DNA of 64,000 nucleotides from Mantis religiosa (GCA_030765055.1 CM060947.1:64386156-64450155); one strand, 5' to 3'; counted from the first letter of the stretch, positions 10,830 to 23,946 are shown. A program made the numbers and translations. The notes: generated from the sequence alone by a model not told the origin.

Positions 10830-13057
10830 TTCTTTATATACTATTCTTCTTTCTATTTTAGGATTATATTGGTGAGGAATCACTGGATGAAATTTATCAC
10901 AGTATACAAAAGCAATTCTTAAGAATTGAATAAACAGAACTACGTGCTAATGTTTAAAACCAAGCAAGAACTTAAAACTTCCATATTTACTACGGAAAAC
11001 AAACTATTGTCACAAAAATATTTCACAACACATGAATGATAATAAAAACTAAATACAATAATCTATCACAATGATGAATACAAGGTGTGATTGTATAGGA
11101 GAAAGATCATGCTCGAAAGAACTGCGAAAGTTCCTTTGCGAAGTTACTTTGGAGTGGTATTGAAAATACTGTAATGTTACTTTATGACACAACTGGATGA
11201 CAGAATATAGCACAGATAAGCTGTATGCAGCCAACGTGTATATATAGCATTGCGAAAAATCTATGATATTTTGAGCAAAAATTTTGTTACTCAAAGGTGT
11301 GTGTTTCCACCCACTTCATACTGGAAGTCTAAAGTGCTCTACGTTAGTGATTTAAATGTTACCCTGGATCTTAAAAAATAAATCCGCAAGTAAAATAATA
11401 CATTGATTTGATATTCAGAATTCATAAGTACGTTTACATGTAGTAATCGAGAATTTTTAAATTTGCCATTTTGGGCCAAAATGTTAGTGCCCATGTCCTT
11501 AATTTGTCCTGCAAATTATCCTTTAATTTCCTTAATCACTGTATTTCGTTCTTTTCTTTTCACCACCTTTTCTGAAATCCATCCTCAATATGCATTGAAC
11601 CAAAGTTTACTTGCTCCTCCGCAGGTAACTGATAAAAGACGATATTTGCTGAGAAGTTATTAGGGGTGTAAATTCTATTTAGAACAGTGCAATACATTAA
11701 AAATAATAACAGTATATTAATTTTAATCAAATTCATTTCAAAATGAAAGCTTTCTTTCTTTGAAGCAAGAGCATTTATTTAAAATCTTCCTCTCGTAACT
11801 TCGATATTTTCCTGAAACTTGATTTAGAATTGTGCACACGTTAAATCTCTTCTATACCTATCAAACTCCATTTTGGTAATTATGTTTTGTTATTAAGAGT
11901 AATATTAGAGCTTCCTTGATTTTTCCAACGAAATTTATATTTGTAGTATAAACAGCGTATATAACCAATGGAAGACTATTCATTATTCATTTTAACTCTA
12001 GTGATTAGTGGTTCATGCACGCTGTGGTTTTTGAACAAGCTCCTTTCCTCATAAAGTACACATTTAAACTCATGTTTATTTTTCCCGATGCATTTAAGCT
12101 GATCCTAGCAGCGCTTTAAATTTTGCTCTTGCATAAAAAGGACGAAAGCTCTTTACATTCACAGCCAAATTGCGTTCTGCTTTGCTGGTAAAACAGTATA
12201 TGATAATTCTCTGTGAGCTAGCTAATATTTTTGCTAGTGCATTCCCGTGTTGACGTAAGCAAGCTGTTTGTACTACAACATCCTCCACATTGTAGCTAGT
12301 TAGCTGTCACTCCTTCCTGCTAATCTGAAAGAATGTGTGCTGCTGACAATTATTCACTTTCTACCTCGAGTTTTTAACTACCACCGTCCTAAATGCTGTT
12401 TTACATAGCTTCAAAACTGAAGTGTATTAACGAGGCTCATAGATAAACGTTGGTGACTTTTTTCTCCCAATAATATAATGATCATAAAAAGTATTCCTCT
12501 ATCTACTATACAGTAATCAAGATAAACATTTGCAGCTATAGTTTTATTACATATTTACATTTAGGCACATACAATGGAATAGGGAAATACAGTAAGCGGC
12601 AGTCAAATCCTTATTTATTTGTAAAATCAAAAAACTATCATCAGAATTTACATGTTTACTACATGGAAAGAGTTTGCGGCAATTAAAATGCTTGTGATTA
12701 ATAGTAGTCAAAATTGCACAATAGAAGAAAAAGGAACAAAAACATTAACAATCATTTAATATCTAATCAAAGAATCTTAAACATTGTTTATTCAAAGCCA
12801 TCAGGTCCATTTTGAGGAATTAGACGTTTCGATGTAATATGTATTTAGGGTCGTGTCTCCTACTTACAAGATGCAAAACTTCAATGTCCTAATGTCCTTG
12901 AGTTCTACACGCACACGATTTTGCTTTTTTAACTTGGAGAGCTACAAAACATGTCCTTCACGTTAACTTAGGATCACCTACATATCTTACTACAATTTCA
13001 ATTTTTTTTTCCCTGATAGAATAAAATTCTCAATTGCTAAACGTCAACAAGGAAAAT
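10830..13057. other. AT-rich DNA, nothing recognised
   Basis: Short chance frames only (for example 11049-11294 minus and 11463-11663 plus). No repeat boundary or gene signal identified. Confidence 0.4.
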
Positions 13058-13235
13058 ACACATACACACTCTCATTCATACCTCCAGACTCTGGGGAAGA
13101 TGGGGAATTATCTTGGTCGGAGAAAAAGCCCGACCCCCACCGCCGCGAATCGAACTCAGACCCCTATCAGGGTAGGCAACTGCTCTAGCGACTGACCTAC
13201 AGGGCCAACCATGACGGTATTGCTGGCGCTAACAA
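13058..13235 (-). repeat. SINE-C copy, tRNA-derived
   Basis: Minus strand reads GTTGGCCCTGTAGGTCAGTCG (box A-like) and then GAGTTCGATTCGC (box B-like) about 45 bases on. This is followed by a body with CTTTTTCTCCGACCAAGATAATTC and CAGAGTCTGGAGGTATGAAT. The body matches the plus-strand copy at 21818-22095, which defines the family. Confidence 0.75.
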
Positions 13236-16200
13236 CGTGGTCTCGCCTCTGGTTATCCTTAACCATAAATTTCTGCCTCTCAACAAGGTGTTGTTATGGT
13301 TACGATGTTGCAGAATACCAAATGACACGTGGTCAGTTGTTAGCGGCTTTAAAAGTGGTACAGATCCAACCAGAACTTATGGAATAGCGCTGATTTTCAT
13401 TTGGCTTTCACAAATAAAATAAAATTTAGGGTTTCGGTTCTAAGTTTATTATACGTTAAAAACAGAAATCGGCACTTCATGTATTAGGAGAAATCTCATG
13501 TTCTTGCCTCACGTGTGTTTCCATTCATTTTTCTTCCAATATCTCTTTTCCCATATGGTCAGCATTCATATATTGTATAGAGATATTGGGTATTGTTCAT
13601 CCTCTGCAAATATTTCTCTATATTTCTCTTCGTCATTTATATACTATTAGTTAATTCCTCTCCGATATCCTAATGTTTATATTTCATTCATTATAAACAT
13701 TTTATACCCCTTAACAACGTTGAAATATCTCATTTCTGTGGCATTGTTTTATGCAATTCTTTTTCTTTGAACTCCAAGTTTCATAACCTTGTATTAGCGT
13801 TGCACTCATCACAGCTAAATAAAATTTTATTCATTTCTTTTTCAATCTCTTTTTAGACTTCTTATTAATATTCAGACATGATTTTTTAATTTACTTACGT
13901 TGTTTTTTACACCTTAATTACTTACAGATATTATCTTATATCCCAAATGTCTCCATAAGCAGTCCCTCTTGCAGAAAAGTTTCTGGAATCTCTTTCATTT
14001 TAGAAGAACCTATAAACACAACATTCAACTAATTTTCCTTTCATATACAAAGTAGCATTGCATATTGGATCTTAAAGTGAAAAGAAAGCTTGCCTAATGT
14101 CTATGCTGAGTAATTCTCAGTAAGTTTTGCACTTTACCGATTTTCTCATGCCCTGACTTTTGTATACATAAGGAAGACATACCTATTGCGAAGTAATTAC
14201 GCTCATCACAACTAAAGTGCGATCTAAAGTCTGGAAACTCCATCTGATAGAGCCGTGCAGCCTCACGTCCACTACCATTCGCGCGACCATACATAAAAAT
14301 AATGTCTGCCTGTTCACGAAATGAATATCCAGCTATGGTGGAACGAAACTCGTGCAGTTAACTCACTACACATACACAATTGAAACGTTGAAGACAGACT
14401 GATAACAAATGACAAAAGTAAACAGGTCTCCATGGCAACACTTCTCCATCTACCGTATGTAGCACAACAGGTCAAAACCTTCTATGAGTGCATAGAGAAA
14501 TGAAATTTTGAGGTTGGACCCCGAAGGCCATTAAACTCATACTTGCATTTTGACAGGAATGACGCTAAAACCATGGATTATGGGGTATATGTTCATATGA
14601 ACTTTTTCCTTCTTTTGGTGTGAGGAACCTATACCTGAAGTTTGTAAAAAGTACTTCTGGAACATCTTGTATGTAAGTTGGTGGTAATATGGGAGAAAAT
14701 GTTTGATGATTCTTTGTATGTTGCTCTATTGTTTAAGACCTAACATTTATTGCTAGTGGAATAGTCAGAAATATTTACTAAAAAGAATAACTTTTCCATT
14801 CATAACCAGTCCATGAGACTTGTTGACATTTGATCTATTGGTTTTAACAAATCTTAAGACACGTGGAATGTTCATAAGGTATCGAAGCGACGTAACTCAT
14901 GATTATCATGCCGATAGATTTTGGCATGCATTTGGTTTTCAAACATATCTCTCCAACACCATTTCTGCGGAACATACACTCCATTAAAGAATTTACACAT
15001 ATCCAAGGCTAATACACCTTTACACTCTCTTATGTTGGATAATTGTGCCTCGTAGACAAGCTTTTAATTCTCTTCCTTTGCAATATGGAGCATAATTCAG
15101 AGGGCAAAATTAGAGGACCGATTTAGAGAACATTTTGGTTACAATGTGAATGGCTTTGCTTCTAAATCTATGAATCTCAATGAAATTTAGGTTTCTTGCA
15201 ATTTATGGTACTACTAAGCCATATTGGAGAAGTAAACAAAGGAGAACAAAATTTAACTTATATAGAACGCATTGGGTAGGTGTACTGGTAAATTCAAGAT
15301 GGCTATTTCCTTTCCCTTACCAGCTCGAAATTCATTACCACGAATGTTGCACCTACAAACTAAATCAAATATAATTTAAAAAATATTATACCTAAAGGTA
15401 TAGGAAGCTATGGCTATCTATCGGGTTACGAAAAACAGAGAGAACAGGAATTCTCCAATCCTAAAGCCCAGATTCCGCCAAAATTAGACAAAACAATAGA
15501 AGCTGCAAGAGACAACTACGAAGCTACGACACCACGAGATTACAAACTGTAATATCACTATTCATTTAAATTCGAATTCACCGCCTTTTGTTATTGTGGT
15601 ATTGTAGCATGGTAGCAAACAGCAAAAACAAAAGAGTTGGGCAAAAACTTGAACGTAGACAATATTTGGACTCCATTACTATGTTTTTGACTTTCTGTTT
15701 GAGTTGAAATTTATATAAACGAAGTAATTACTATTAATACGTTATAACTGTTTATAAATATTTAAAACTCAATCTTTAATGTGAGCACTGCTCGCAGAAC
15801 CATGTATTAGGATTGCTTTCATGCTGTTCGATAAAACAGTTTTTCCTTCCAACGTGAACACGATGTCAACTGCAGTGGTACTCTCATCGAACTGCGGACC
15901 TCTGCGCCCTTTCCATAGCACCAAATGAGATTACATTACAGGTTATAGGGACCGCCACTGTTCCCTTCTTTTCCAATCTACACGGTCAGTTGCTCTGGAC
16001 CTACCATCGGCAATGACAGATTTTTTCCGGCACAAGCAGCGGTGGATCGGCAAATGCTTAGCCATGGGTCACGTTGAATGAAATCTGTCTACTTTACGGT
16101 TTTAATATCCTATACTCAAATGCACATGGACATTAGATCATGGATTCTTATCTTTGGATTTTCATAGGGCCTTTAACAATAATGAACAGGGATACATCTT

Positions 16201-16721
16201 TAAAAATTACATTAAATATAACAAATATATCCATATATCTTCTAAAATTTCTAAACATTCTGTCGTTTGTATACGTTCAGGCATATTCAAGAATAGAGAA
16301 CAATAGCCAGTTTACAAAATCAGTTTCACCGAAGAGTAGGGCCATTCTACATGGCCATTTTTCCGAATGCTAAAAAACAGTGACCTTATTCAAATCATTT
16401 GTTTATAATTAAGCCTATACAACTGGAATATTCATGTAGTTCCCAACCAGCATGTATCATATCTGCAGCAGATGTAATGACATCTCAGACTGATGTTAAA
16501 TTTAATAATCATAAGTTATTGCATGGGAGTTTTATGATTATACATTGGAAAAAAGTGTTTCCAGAGTGAAAATTTTTGGAATAATTATTATGCTTCTCTT
16601 ATGGTAGATTAAATTGTAAAATCGATTCTCAATACGGTTTCTCGTAATCTTATCATATCATGTCACGATAAGTATAAATATCATATTATAAGATCACGAA
16701 TGTGAATCTGCTTATGGAGTC
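13236..16721. other. AT-rich DNA, nothing recognised
   Basis: About 3.5 kb. Frames of 60-77 codons occur (13237-13422, 14094-14294, 15180-15374, 16140-16373) with no recognisable product. Patches near 14220-14300 and 15880-16080 are less AT-rich and may be fragments of unidentified repeats. Confidence 0.35.
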
Positions 16722-17143
16722 AAAAATTTGGCATATCACACACTTGCTGCCACTGAATTTATAGCTAGATGCAGTCAACCTAAAACTGCATCCTCTCATA
16801 AATCAAAAGTTGTTGTCAAACTTGCCCAAAGATGGCTTCTAAACTTCAGCGAAACTTCAGGAGATAATCTGAAAGTCTGGCTCAGTTACCAGATGTTATA
16901 CGGAACCTCGCTGAATACTAACGTAATATGAAACACATCGAAAATCTGGCATATCACACAAGTGCTGCCACTACATTAATAGCTAGATGCAGTCAACCAT
17001 AAGCTGCATCCCTCACAAATCATAATCTGTGCCAAACTTTTCCAAAGATGGCTTGTTTCCTTCAACATGACTTCAGAAGATAATCTCAGTTATCGGCTGA
17101 CTTACCATGTGTTATATCGGACTTCGCTGAATACTAATATGCA
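16722..17143. repeat. Two-unit tandem duplication, period about 218 bp
   Basis: Unit 1 starts at 16722 (AAATTTGGCATATCACACAC) and unit 2 at 16941 (AAATCTGGCATATCACACAA). Both go on through TAGCTAGATGCAGTCAACC, CAAAGATGGCTT and end near CGCTGAATACTAA. The units have diverged by substitutions and small indels. Unit 1 is open for 67 codons (16728-16931); unit 2 is not, so no shared coding role is supported. Confidence 0.85.
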
Positions 17144-20100
17144 ACAACATATTTTAGTAGTTACAGTAAATAAATAATGTAGACATATTGAAGAATCGCA
17201 TAGTTTATTAAGCGAGAGACCTTCATTAGTATTTCCAAAGTGAAAAACGTTTGTCTATAAGGATGTGAGCATCATTCTTCCAGAAACACAGAATTACTAT
17301 TGTAATATCACATCTAAACTACTGTACCCACAATGTCTGCTCGGATATCAAGTACTGGACTGCAGTTACAAAATTGTACCAAAATTCCAAGTGACTAACG
17401 GACCGATAATCTCTTCCCCGACATTCGGATTACTCAGACGAGATTAACTTTGGGATGGTGATAAATGGCCTTTCTACACTAAGTGCTCATTACATGGCAA
17501 CAGCTGGCTTGAGGTTTCCTTCGAGTTTCTAAGACCAAGTGAGGATCAATGAAAAAATTTCAACTCATTATAATCCAGTCTTTAAGCTCTTCGCTTTCTC
17601 ACAGAACCCTTGTACTATTAGAAACCAAAATTAAGACATCATCCTTTAATTTTTTCTACATTATGCATTAAAAGTTCTATTGTGTTGCAGTCATATAACT
17701 TTTTTTATTCATTCTTAGGCAAAATATTTTCAAAAGTGCATATTCCTCCATATACTTGATATTGATTCATGTACACATTTGTAGAAATTATATTTCTTGC
17801 AGGTACAGTGAGAATAGAGGATGCAGTAAGTTTGAGCAATAGTGGAAGTTTATGGAACGGATCGCACTAGTACTTGAAAATTAAAACCAGTAACAAGGAA
17901 TATCTCGGAAACAGATAACGTAACAAAAGTTCACATAAATTGTGTGCTTTTAAAGGAAATCTACAACTTTTGACGTAGTAAGGTTTCTATATCACGTACG
18001 GTTGACCAGTTATGCAAAAGGCATCCAGATTGAGAGAACTGCTGCTCTCCGAAAATTTTGGGTACATGATTCATTTGTATTGAAAATACCTTAAACATAT
18101 TGTTATTTAAAGAATATAGAGGTATTTGTGAGCAAGTTTTTCAGAAATTTTCGTCTAAAAGGTTGGGCTTGTAATGGGACGTATTTTCCATTTAGAAAAG
18201 AAAAAAAAGAAAGAAATTCCATGTCACATCCTTAGGGAACTTGGCCTTAAACTAACTTTGATACTTAACCGACCTCTCGTTTTGAGATAAGCTCCCTATG
18301 CATGCAAGCACACATCCACACACAGGCAAACTGTCAAGCAGAACCTTTTCTCTACAAATACTTTTCTTGGATTCAGAGAGTCTCAATAAATTTATTTTTA
18401 GTGAAATCTCAATATAGAATTTATGTATAGAATACAAATTTTCCTCTGCTTATTCTGAGTTTGTAGCAGAGAAAGTAAAAATAGGATGAACAGTACGTAT
18501 CGCGAGTAATGAAAACGTGTTGGTTTTCTTGGCCTTTTGATTTTTGTGTTCCCGCATGACGAAAGAATAACAAACGGAAATAATTAATACAATTTGGGTA
18601 ATCAGCAGCAGAGGTTGAGTTACTATGTCCATGACTTCAAGAACGTGTGAGTTTGTAGTATTTTTCTACCACTTAACAAATAGTGAAGTTCCATTCCCCC
18701 TGACAGTTCACATTTCCTTGGCATATTGAAAATCAAGCAAAGAAGCTTCTTCACTTGTTGTGAAGTTTACAAGATGCCTATACCTGCAGTAGAAGCCCTC
18801 CTACTGTGTCAAAACTATCATTGCTGCTTACTCGAAGAACATCGCAGTAGAAACGTACTAATTCATGACACACATGCGAGTAGGCTTGTTTATATAAGCA
18901 CTGGAATTACCCAGAGTGTTCTACAATGTTCGGGAGGCAGAGAGAAAGTATGTTCTAGAACGATCCCGTTATATTTCTTTAACACCGCTTGATTTGAGAA
19001 CTCTATGTATTCATGTTAGCTCTTCAATAACTGCTCATAGTCAGTAAGATATACTAAATTGTTGATCTTGCTTTAGCAACGTAAGTGCACTTTTCAATCC
19101 AGGTTTTATCGATTTGTATGATTTAATAGATATTACTTCACATCTAGCAACCACAGGGCTACAATTTGTATGCCGGTTGGTATTTAATGTAAGTGCGTTT
19201 GAGTACTTCATCACAGCCCCTCTCTCTCACTCTGTATATACCATCCACATAGACTCTACAATACATTGGTCTACCCAATCCTATATTCAAAAATATTTAA
19301 TTTTGTTATTTTTATTCAAGGATTATATGCCAGAAGTTATTGTAACTCCCCTTCCCCCGATCTATAACCAGCCTCTCCAGAATTCTTAGGGTTATAAAGG
19401 AAGGCTTAGTGTTGGGAAGGAAGTTAGCTGTTCACTCGCTAGTGCTACCTAAGTGTCGAGGCTTCAGTGAGTGATCGAAAGAGATACGAAGCTACAAGGC
19501 GAGTCCTATGTTCGACGCAATGGAGAATTCAATCGTAAGACAGAAGAGGCTGATTTGCACGTTGTGAATCGAAGCGCTGCTTGCAAGAAAGGTGCAGAGA
19601 TGGAAAAGAAGAAAAAAGATGAAGAATCACGAAATTAAACTTCCAAGCACCTTGAAATCCGAAAGGTAGCAGAGGTAGTTTAGACATTGTTAAACCTACA
19701 ATGTAGGTTTCAAGACAGTTCGAAAACAGATTCATGTGTCACAGTTCACAATTCCACAAGCGCTGGATAATTTACTATACAAGTGCCAGCTATCTTTCTC
19801 CGTATTATACAGATACAGTTTTGTTTCAAATGATTAAGAAAGTATATATCCAGATATCAGCAAGTTCTTTCATCTTTTAAATCTAACTCTCTAAATTTAA
19901 CAATTAATGATAATATGCATATACAAATGAAATATAAAACGCATTAGAGAAGTATTGCTCAACTTTTTTTTTTTTCGAATTCTCAATACATTTGTATAGA
20001 AAATGTGGGAAGACTGGTGAAACGTTTTGCATTGCGAGATTGAAGTCTGAGACATAAGAACGTAAATTTTGGATCCTATGGAGAAGCAGTGGATATTTTT

Positions 20101-21817
20101 AAGTCAGGAGTAAAATAGTGTGATTTTAAGAAGAGTTTAGAAGTCTAAAATAGCTTTTAATATTCACCGCGCCTTAAGTTCCTTTAAAGACGTTAAATCA
20201 GACTGTATCTGTTATTAATTGTTCGAAAACTTGGGCACTGACAGAAGTTTTACATTCTCTTTCAGATCCATAAAGAGAAGATACAGAAATGATTGTATTA
20301 CACCCAAAAATTCTATACAAAAATTTCACTACAAAGATGCTTTTTGAGATCTTGTAGGTCCGAAGAAATGTTTTTAGAAAAATGTTCACATGCCTGTACG
20401 GTAAACAACATAACTAAAAAGTGAAAAATTGGTTCGATACTACATTTGGTATAAGCTTTCTGATCTCTAAGCGTGTAACATAAAGATTTTCAAAATAATT
20501 ATTCTACTTCACGATAACTTTACATGGAAGATTTTTCAAAAATATTGATTCATTCAAAACATTTTGACCTCGAATTAAATGCCGCTTTTCTGCAGAACTG
20601 ACCGTTTTCGGGATATTGTTGATATGTGTTTACATTTTTCAATATTTATGTTTCCTTAGTCAGGAAGTCGCTATCCACATAAAAATACTACCACTTAAAC
20701 AATTGGAGTTCTATTTAAACCTACTTATATTTTACTTAAAATTAAATACGAAATAAAACAGTTATATAAATAATCTGCATTAAATATTAAGTCTTCAGAA
20801 GAATTAGGTTTTAAGGAACGATTTGTACAACAATTTTCACAGAAACTCATGCGAGTGCAACGATACAGGTTTTCCCTTTCCTAATGCGTAAGATTAAGTA
20901 ATTTTTAATTTTTATATTATTGAAAGGACCTTAAATGTATTCAGAATATTTTAAATAAGGTAGAGCTGCTTTAGAGCATTGCCTGTAAAATTTGCTAAAT
21001 CTGAAAGGTATTTCCCCAACATTTTTTAACTGTTAAAGGGTTCAGATGAGTAAATAAGCATTCAAAGGCATGAATAATTTCCATGAAAACGTTAACGTTT
21101 CGATAATTCTAATACAGACTGCAATATTAGACAAGATTTGCAGCATAAATGTACAAATTTTTATTGAAATTTCATGTAAATAATAATAGATTATTTTAAA
21201 ACAATAATGAATCGATAATTTTTGTAAAATCCTATAGTGAAACTGTATAAGAAATTGAATGTGAGGTTAAAGATATTTTATAAAACATTTAAGGTACCAT
21301 GAATTTAAAACATACTTGAGATATTTTCAGACGAAACAGTCATACGTTTTACCAGATCGTGGAGTATGATGTAAAATATTTTATATACATACATTATAAT
21401 GTGGAAATTGCTATACGACGGATTAAAATACAATATGAATAGTATTTTAAGTTATACTGTAGGTCAGTCCTTCAACGTAAAAGTATGAATATCTAGATAG
21501 GTTAAAGTGCAATTTGTATGTGAGAGTTTAAAAGTCTGACAAAGAACGCTTTAAAATTTCAGGATTACTGAATTTTTTAAATATTAAAATCAAATAGTAA
21601 AAAGGAGAAAAACTCTAAAAACTATAGTCAACAAAATCAGAAGTAATGCATGCAATAAAACAGGAAGTGCAAACCATTCCCCTGCAATAACCAATTTTTA
21701 GAAAAATGTAACGTTTCCCATTTATTTTTATGGCTTAAGCACCGTCATTTTTCATCTGATTCACAATGGGATTAAAATTAATTATATACGCTGCAACTAA
21801 ATTTAAATTTGGAGATA
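17144..21817. other. AT-rich DNA, no gene recognised
   Basis: About 4.7 kb. Unrecognised frames of 60-91 codons occur (for example 18726-18992 and 19114-19389 plus). Regions near 18000-18100 and 20400-20520 show faint similarity to stretches at 24050-24150 and 26724-26830, suggesting very old interspersed repeats. Confidence 0.35.
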
Positions 21818-22095
21818 ATTGGCTCCGTAGCTCAGTCGGTGGAGTACCTGCCTGCCGTGCTAGGGGTCCCGGGTTCGATTCCCGGCTGTGGGAGTGGGGA
21901 TTTTTCTTCGGCCAAGATAATTCTTCACCTTACCCAGAATCTGGAAGTATAAATAAGAGTGCGGGTGTGTGCGTGATCTAATGATTAAAACCCAACGAAT
22001 ATGAGTTAACACCTTCGATACGTTCCAAAAGAGAAGGGCCGCCGATATGACCATTGGAGTTAAAGGCTGGGTGTAAATGGAACAAATAAAAATTA
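21818..22095 (+). repeat. SINE-C copy with intact Pol III boxes
   Basis: Has a canonical box A (TAGCTCAGTCGG) and box B (GGTTCGATTCC) spaced as in a tRNA, and the anticodon-arm region resembles tRNA-Gly (GCCTGCC). The 5' and 3' ends of the tRNA-like part do not pair as a full acceptor stem, and a 200-base non-tRNA body follows, so this is a SINE and not a tRNA gene. The body shares the GGCCAAGATAATTC block with 13058-13235. It ends in an A-rich stretch. Confidence 0.85.
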
Positions 22096-22781
22096 AGAGA
22101 ATATCAAGCTTTCTCTTATTTCTTCCCTAATTTAATTTGTTTTATTTTATGCGGTAATGCAGCATGGCTTCCTTCATAATGAGAGGAAACCCTATGGAAA
22201 CTAGTCGCTATTTCACGCCCGTTGTGTATTCGCTTCTCTAGATACCGCGGTGATATCTTTGGGCGCGGGCTCATCTAATTACCTAGCGGTATGCGCGCTT
22301 AGTGGCGGGAGGCGTGACTAGAAATTTACCTGATTACAGCATGCACAGTCCAAATACGCCAAAGACGTATCAGCAAATTGTGTCTAATGGGATGAACCGA
22401 GTTTTCACTGCTGAATAGATTGTATATGTACATATACTTTTATATAACGTATATACATACAAATTGTGTATTTGTACATAATTTTTTATAAACTGACGTA
22501 TAGGACTCGAATGATTCTTCTCTACACCCTACTGTAAAACTATCGATACAAACGTATATTCTTCTATTTGTTTCACGTTATATGTATACATTTTTATTAT
22601 ATATTTCCGTAGGAGTAAGATTGAGGAATACATACGGTCTAAGTAATAAATAAATTTATGTTTGCTTTGCATGAAGAGGGGAAAAAAGAACAAAAGTTTC
22701 CATTTTAGAAAAGTATACATTTTAGGAGATTCATTCAAAAAGGAATAGGTATTTATAAAACAAATTTAAGTCCCCAATATA
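22096..22781. other. AT-rich DNA with a GC-richer patch
   Basis: The patch at about 22200-22320 is GC-richer (GGGCGCGGGC, GGCGGGAGGCG). It has no recognisable frame or box pair. Confidence 0.3.
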
Positions 22782-22798
22782 CAGGCTGCTTCAAAATA

Positions 22799-23121
22799 AT
22801 AAATAATAACCCATGGCACGACAGCCCTAGGAGGGCCAAGGCCCACCAACCCGACTGCCGGTCTCACGCCCACTTACACACGGCAGAGGTGGGCGATCAT
22901 CCAAACGATACGGGGAGGAGGTGTGGTCAGCATCTCGGCATACCCCAGCCGGAATGTTGGTTTCCGTGACCAGGGCCACTTACCTAGCGTAAGCTCCTCA
23001 CTTTCCTCACGATGCTAACTGGGCACCGGTCCTATACCCGGGACCTAAAATCCCCACCACATGGTGTGGGATCGAACCCGGGCCGCTTTCCGTGGCCAGA
23101 CACCAAGGCATGCTGCCTTAG
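22799..23121 (-). repeat. SINE-D copy with 13-bp target duplication
   Basis: GC-rich against its surroundings. Minus strand has box B GGGTTCGATCCC and ends CGTGCCATGGGTTATTATTT, a microsatellite-type SINE tail. It is flanked by GGCTGCTTCAAAA (22784-22796) and GGCTACTTCAAAA (23122-23134), 12 of 13 identical, which is the host transposon's own TIR sequence duplicated on insertion. This orders the events: the DNA transposon landed first and the SINE later. Confidence 0.85.
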
Positions 23122-23514
23122 GCTACTTCAAAAGGCTACTGAAAAACGTTTTTAACAGAAAGAGTAAACAAAATAGAGTAACTTTCGATTAGGAAACCAT
23201 GTTCCCAAACAAGATCCCGAGACACAAACAATGATCTTCTGTTAATCAGGAATACACCTTCTTAGCATAGGATTCAGAGTAATCGATTACAAAATACGTT
23301 CAAACACACCACCACAGATTGAATGCAGAATTGCGCAGTCGAATAAAGCTTTCAAGTACTCGCTCAAATACCCAGGTTCGTGCAAAATTTTGCCAAATAC
23401 CACAACTATTCTAGCTACTAGTGTTTTTGGATCTTCTACTGGTGTTTAATTCACCACAGCTTTGATATGTCCCCATAAGAAATAAGTGGCGTTAAGCCAG
23501 GAAATATGGTTGCA

Positions 23515-23665
23515 ACTGGATGGAGCGCCACTACATTATAAATTCAACGTGCAGCTTTTCCAAAATCGCAAATATCCCGAACGTTGGATTAGAAGAGGAG
23601 GACCCTTGCATGACCACTCAGTTCTCTGGACTTAACAGCACCTGATTATTTCTTTTGGAGACATA
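23515..23665 (+). pseudogene. Transposase fragment, DD41D-like
   Basis: Frame reads LDGAPLHYKFNVQLF, then KYPERWIRRGGP, then after one frame change LDLTAPDYFFWRH. This matches the catalytic core around the second aspartate (QQDGAPPH in intact relatives) and the SPDLTPxDFFLWG block with the third. Allowing one indel, 41 residues separate the second and third D, as in the element at 57346-58449. The N-terminal DNA-binding domain and first aspartate are missing and the C-terminus is replaced by the palindrome. Confidence 0.7.
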
Positions 23666-23673
23666 ACTCTATC

Positions 23674-23849
23674 CTAATCAAGGCTTCGCGGGTGATCAGC
23701 CGTGTCAAATTAATAAACGTCGAGCTTTCGGCCATTGCAAACTCGATGGCCTTCTTGAGGATCCTGAAAAATGCCATGGAGTTTGCAATGGCCGAAAGCT
23801 CGACGTTTATTAATTTGACACGCCTGATCACCAGCGAAGCCCTGATTAG
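23674..23849. repeat. 176-bp near-perfect palindrome
   Basis: The two halves are reverse complements about a centre between 23761 and 23762 (core AGGATCCT). Arms of 77 bp (23674-23750 and 23773-23849) match at 73 positions, and the 22-base centre is itself mostly symmetrical. Because of the symmetry, both strands encode almost the same peptide (frames at 23646-23831 minus and 23692-23964 plus, both beginning near RVKLINVELSAIANSMAF). That similarity follows from the palindrome and does not show a gene. A near-identical 15-mer, ACATAACTCTATYCT, lies at 23661-23675 and 23879-23893, close to both sides. Confidence 0.9.
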
Positions 23850-23946
23850 TAATGCTCGTCGTGAAGGCTTCAGGTCTTACATAACTCTATTCTGTCTACC
23901 CTTTCTGTTTCCGAAGTTTTTCAGTAAACTTTTGAAGCAGCCTCCA

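Larger units (their letters stand above)
22782..23946 (+). mobile_element. Tc1/mariner-superfamily relic, nested with a SINE and a palindrome
   Basis: Inverted ends: the left starts AGGCTGCTTCAAAA (22783) and, past a SINE insertion, continues GGCTACTGAAAAACG with AACAGAAAGAGTAAAC and AATAGAGT. The right end, read in reverse, gives AGGCTGCTTCAAAAG, TTACTGAAAAACTTC, AACAGAAAGGGTAGAC and AATAGAGT. That is about 60 bp of shared TIR. Near-TA flanks at both ends fit this superfamily. Between the TIRs only part of the transposase survives (23515-23665); a 323-bp SINE sits within the left TIR and a palindrome sits next to the right TIR. Clearly dead. Confidence 0.75.

Noticed and set aside
18890..18980. 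Heat-shock-like promoter (TATATAAG plus TTCTAGAA motifs)
   Set aside because: Only one short GAA/TTC pair is properly spaced, TATA-like strings are common in AT-rich DNA, and no gene follows.
21818..21893. Possible functional tRNA-Gly gene
   Set aside because: Boxes A and B are good, but the acceptor stem does not pair fully and a shared repeat body follows. The same body occurs at 13058-13235, so it is a SINE head.
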